This document shows, one piece after another, positions 23,240-23,613 of a stretch of 23,613 nt of DNA. Source of the DNA: UKL13-2 sp044228625 (GTDB taxonomy: Bacteria > Pseudomonadota > Gammaproteobacteria > Burkholderiales > Usitatibacteraceae); the NCBI GenBank assembly GCA_044228625.1, contig JBGAUM010000049.1, forward strand, positions 1 to 23,613. Direction: 5' to 3'. The position numbers and the translations under genes are program-made. A model generated the notes under the pieces. It was not told the origin of the DNA, ran no database searches, and saw only the letters and a program-made list of their open reading frames with translations. Position 1 is the first letter of the stretch; every line of letters begins with the position of its first letter.

Positions 23240-23613
23240 ATGACGCCCAACGCATCGTTGTTCAGCACCCTGGCGCCGCTGTTGACGGCAGTGGCGGTGA
23301 CGACCCCCGCGCCGGAGCCTGCGAGCGAGGCCCCCAAGAAGGAACCCGCCATCGAGGTGGAGCGCACCCGCCCCAACAGCGAGCCGCTCAAGTACGAACT
23401 GCCGCCGATCGATCCCAAGCAGGTCGAACCGCCCACGCCGATGATGAAGCGCGAGTCGGTGTCCTTGCCCGACCGGTGGCGCATCATCGATACGCTGGGC
23501 TTCAAGTTTCCCTGGTATGACCCCTATAACCACAATGTTTGGAAGGGCGACAAACCCTTTGAGCCTTTTGCCAAGTGGGGATCGGATTGGTTCCTGGCGC
23601 TGTCCGGGATTTC
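23240..23613 (+). CDS. Start of a probable outer-membrane beta-barrel protein (partial)
   Basis: The first 124 codons are visible and the gene runs past the right edge. After a hydrophobic N-terminus (LFSTLAPLLTAVAV, a weak signal peptide without basic residues) comes a Pro/Glu/Lys-rich linker. Then follows DRWRIIDTLGF, and YDPYNHNVWKGDKPF with DWFLALSGIS. The block DPYN-N-KGDxP followed by a W/F-F-L-x-L-S/T strand is one I associate with large uncharacterised outer-membrane barrel proteins; this is from memory of the family. The ATG at 23240 is five bases after the previous stop, and a GTG one codon earlier is an alternative. If it is a barrel, it could be the outer-membrane partner of the decahaem protein. 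Confidence 0.62.
   Translation, partial: MTPNASLFSTLAPLLTAVAVTTPAPEPASEAPKKEPAIEVERTRPNSEPLKYELPPIDPKQVEPPTPMMKRESVSLPDRWRIIDTLGFKFPWYDPYNHNVWKGDKPFEPFAKWGSDWFLALSGI

Noticed and set aside
22072..23505. Minus-strand open frame of 477 codons
   Set aside because: It is antisense to the GlcG lipoprotein gene and the next gene. Arg/Gly/Val-rich translation without motifs.

Overview
The window is about 60% G+C, densely coded, and looks like a chromosome segment of a Gram-negative proteobacterium. A betaproteobacterium (Burkholderiales/Rhodocyclales type) is most likely. The signs are a maleylacetoacetate isomerase, a large TonB-dependent receptor with a C-terminal Phe, a hydrolase carrying a DUF5648 domain, and a full System I (Ccm) cytochrome c maturation operon. 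This is inferred from protein families, not from a marker gene. I saw no tRNA, rRNA, CRISPR array, insertion sequence or prophage gene.

Layout. 1-360 is the 3' end of maiA (+). 378-3147 holds three minus-strand genes: a small Cys-rich protein, an S9 prolyl-oligopeptidase-type exported peptidase and a YjbR-like protein. 3224-5242 is a minus-strand membrane cluster: NfeD-like protein, SPFH/stomatin-like protein, then a 74-residue membrane protein. The nfeD/SPFH junction is abnormal: coding character changes frame at about 4830 and an extra 130-codon segment runs in frame into the SPFH gene. 5489-8515 is a TonB-dependent receptor (+) behind its own promoter region. 8573-9031 (CoA-binding protein, -) and 9113-10852 (exported alpha/beta hydrolase with DUF5648, +) diverge from one another.

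10885-18343 is a minus-strand operon, transcribed ccmI-ccmA-ccmB-ccmC-ccmD-ccmE-ccmF-ccmG-ccmH. It includes a 45-residue ccmD. Most junctions overlap by a few bases. ccmI is first, whereas it is last in the commonly described order. A 173-base gap between ccmE and ccmF holds a strong RNA hairpin.

18683 to the right edge is a plus-strand operon that diverges from ccm across a 339-base control region. It encodes (1) a five-helix membrane protein with two His-X13-His pairs, read as a di-heme b-type cytochrome; (2) a protein with a cytoplasmic FHA domain, one membrane helix and ten periplasmic CXXCH haem sites; (3) a probable lipoprotein with two GlcG/HbpS-like modules; and (4) the start of a probable outer-membrane barrel protein. 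My reading is that this is a redox module carrying electrons from the quinone pool across the periplasm, possibly to the outer membrane, with phosphothreonine recognition by the FHA domain built in. The neighbouring Ccm operon would supply the covalent haem that the decahaem protein needs. This FHA-decahaem system is the most interesting part of the window.
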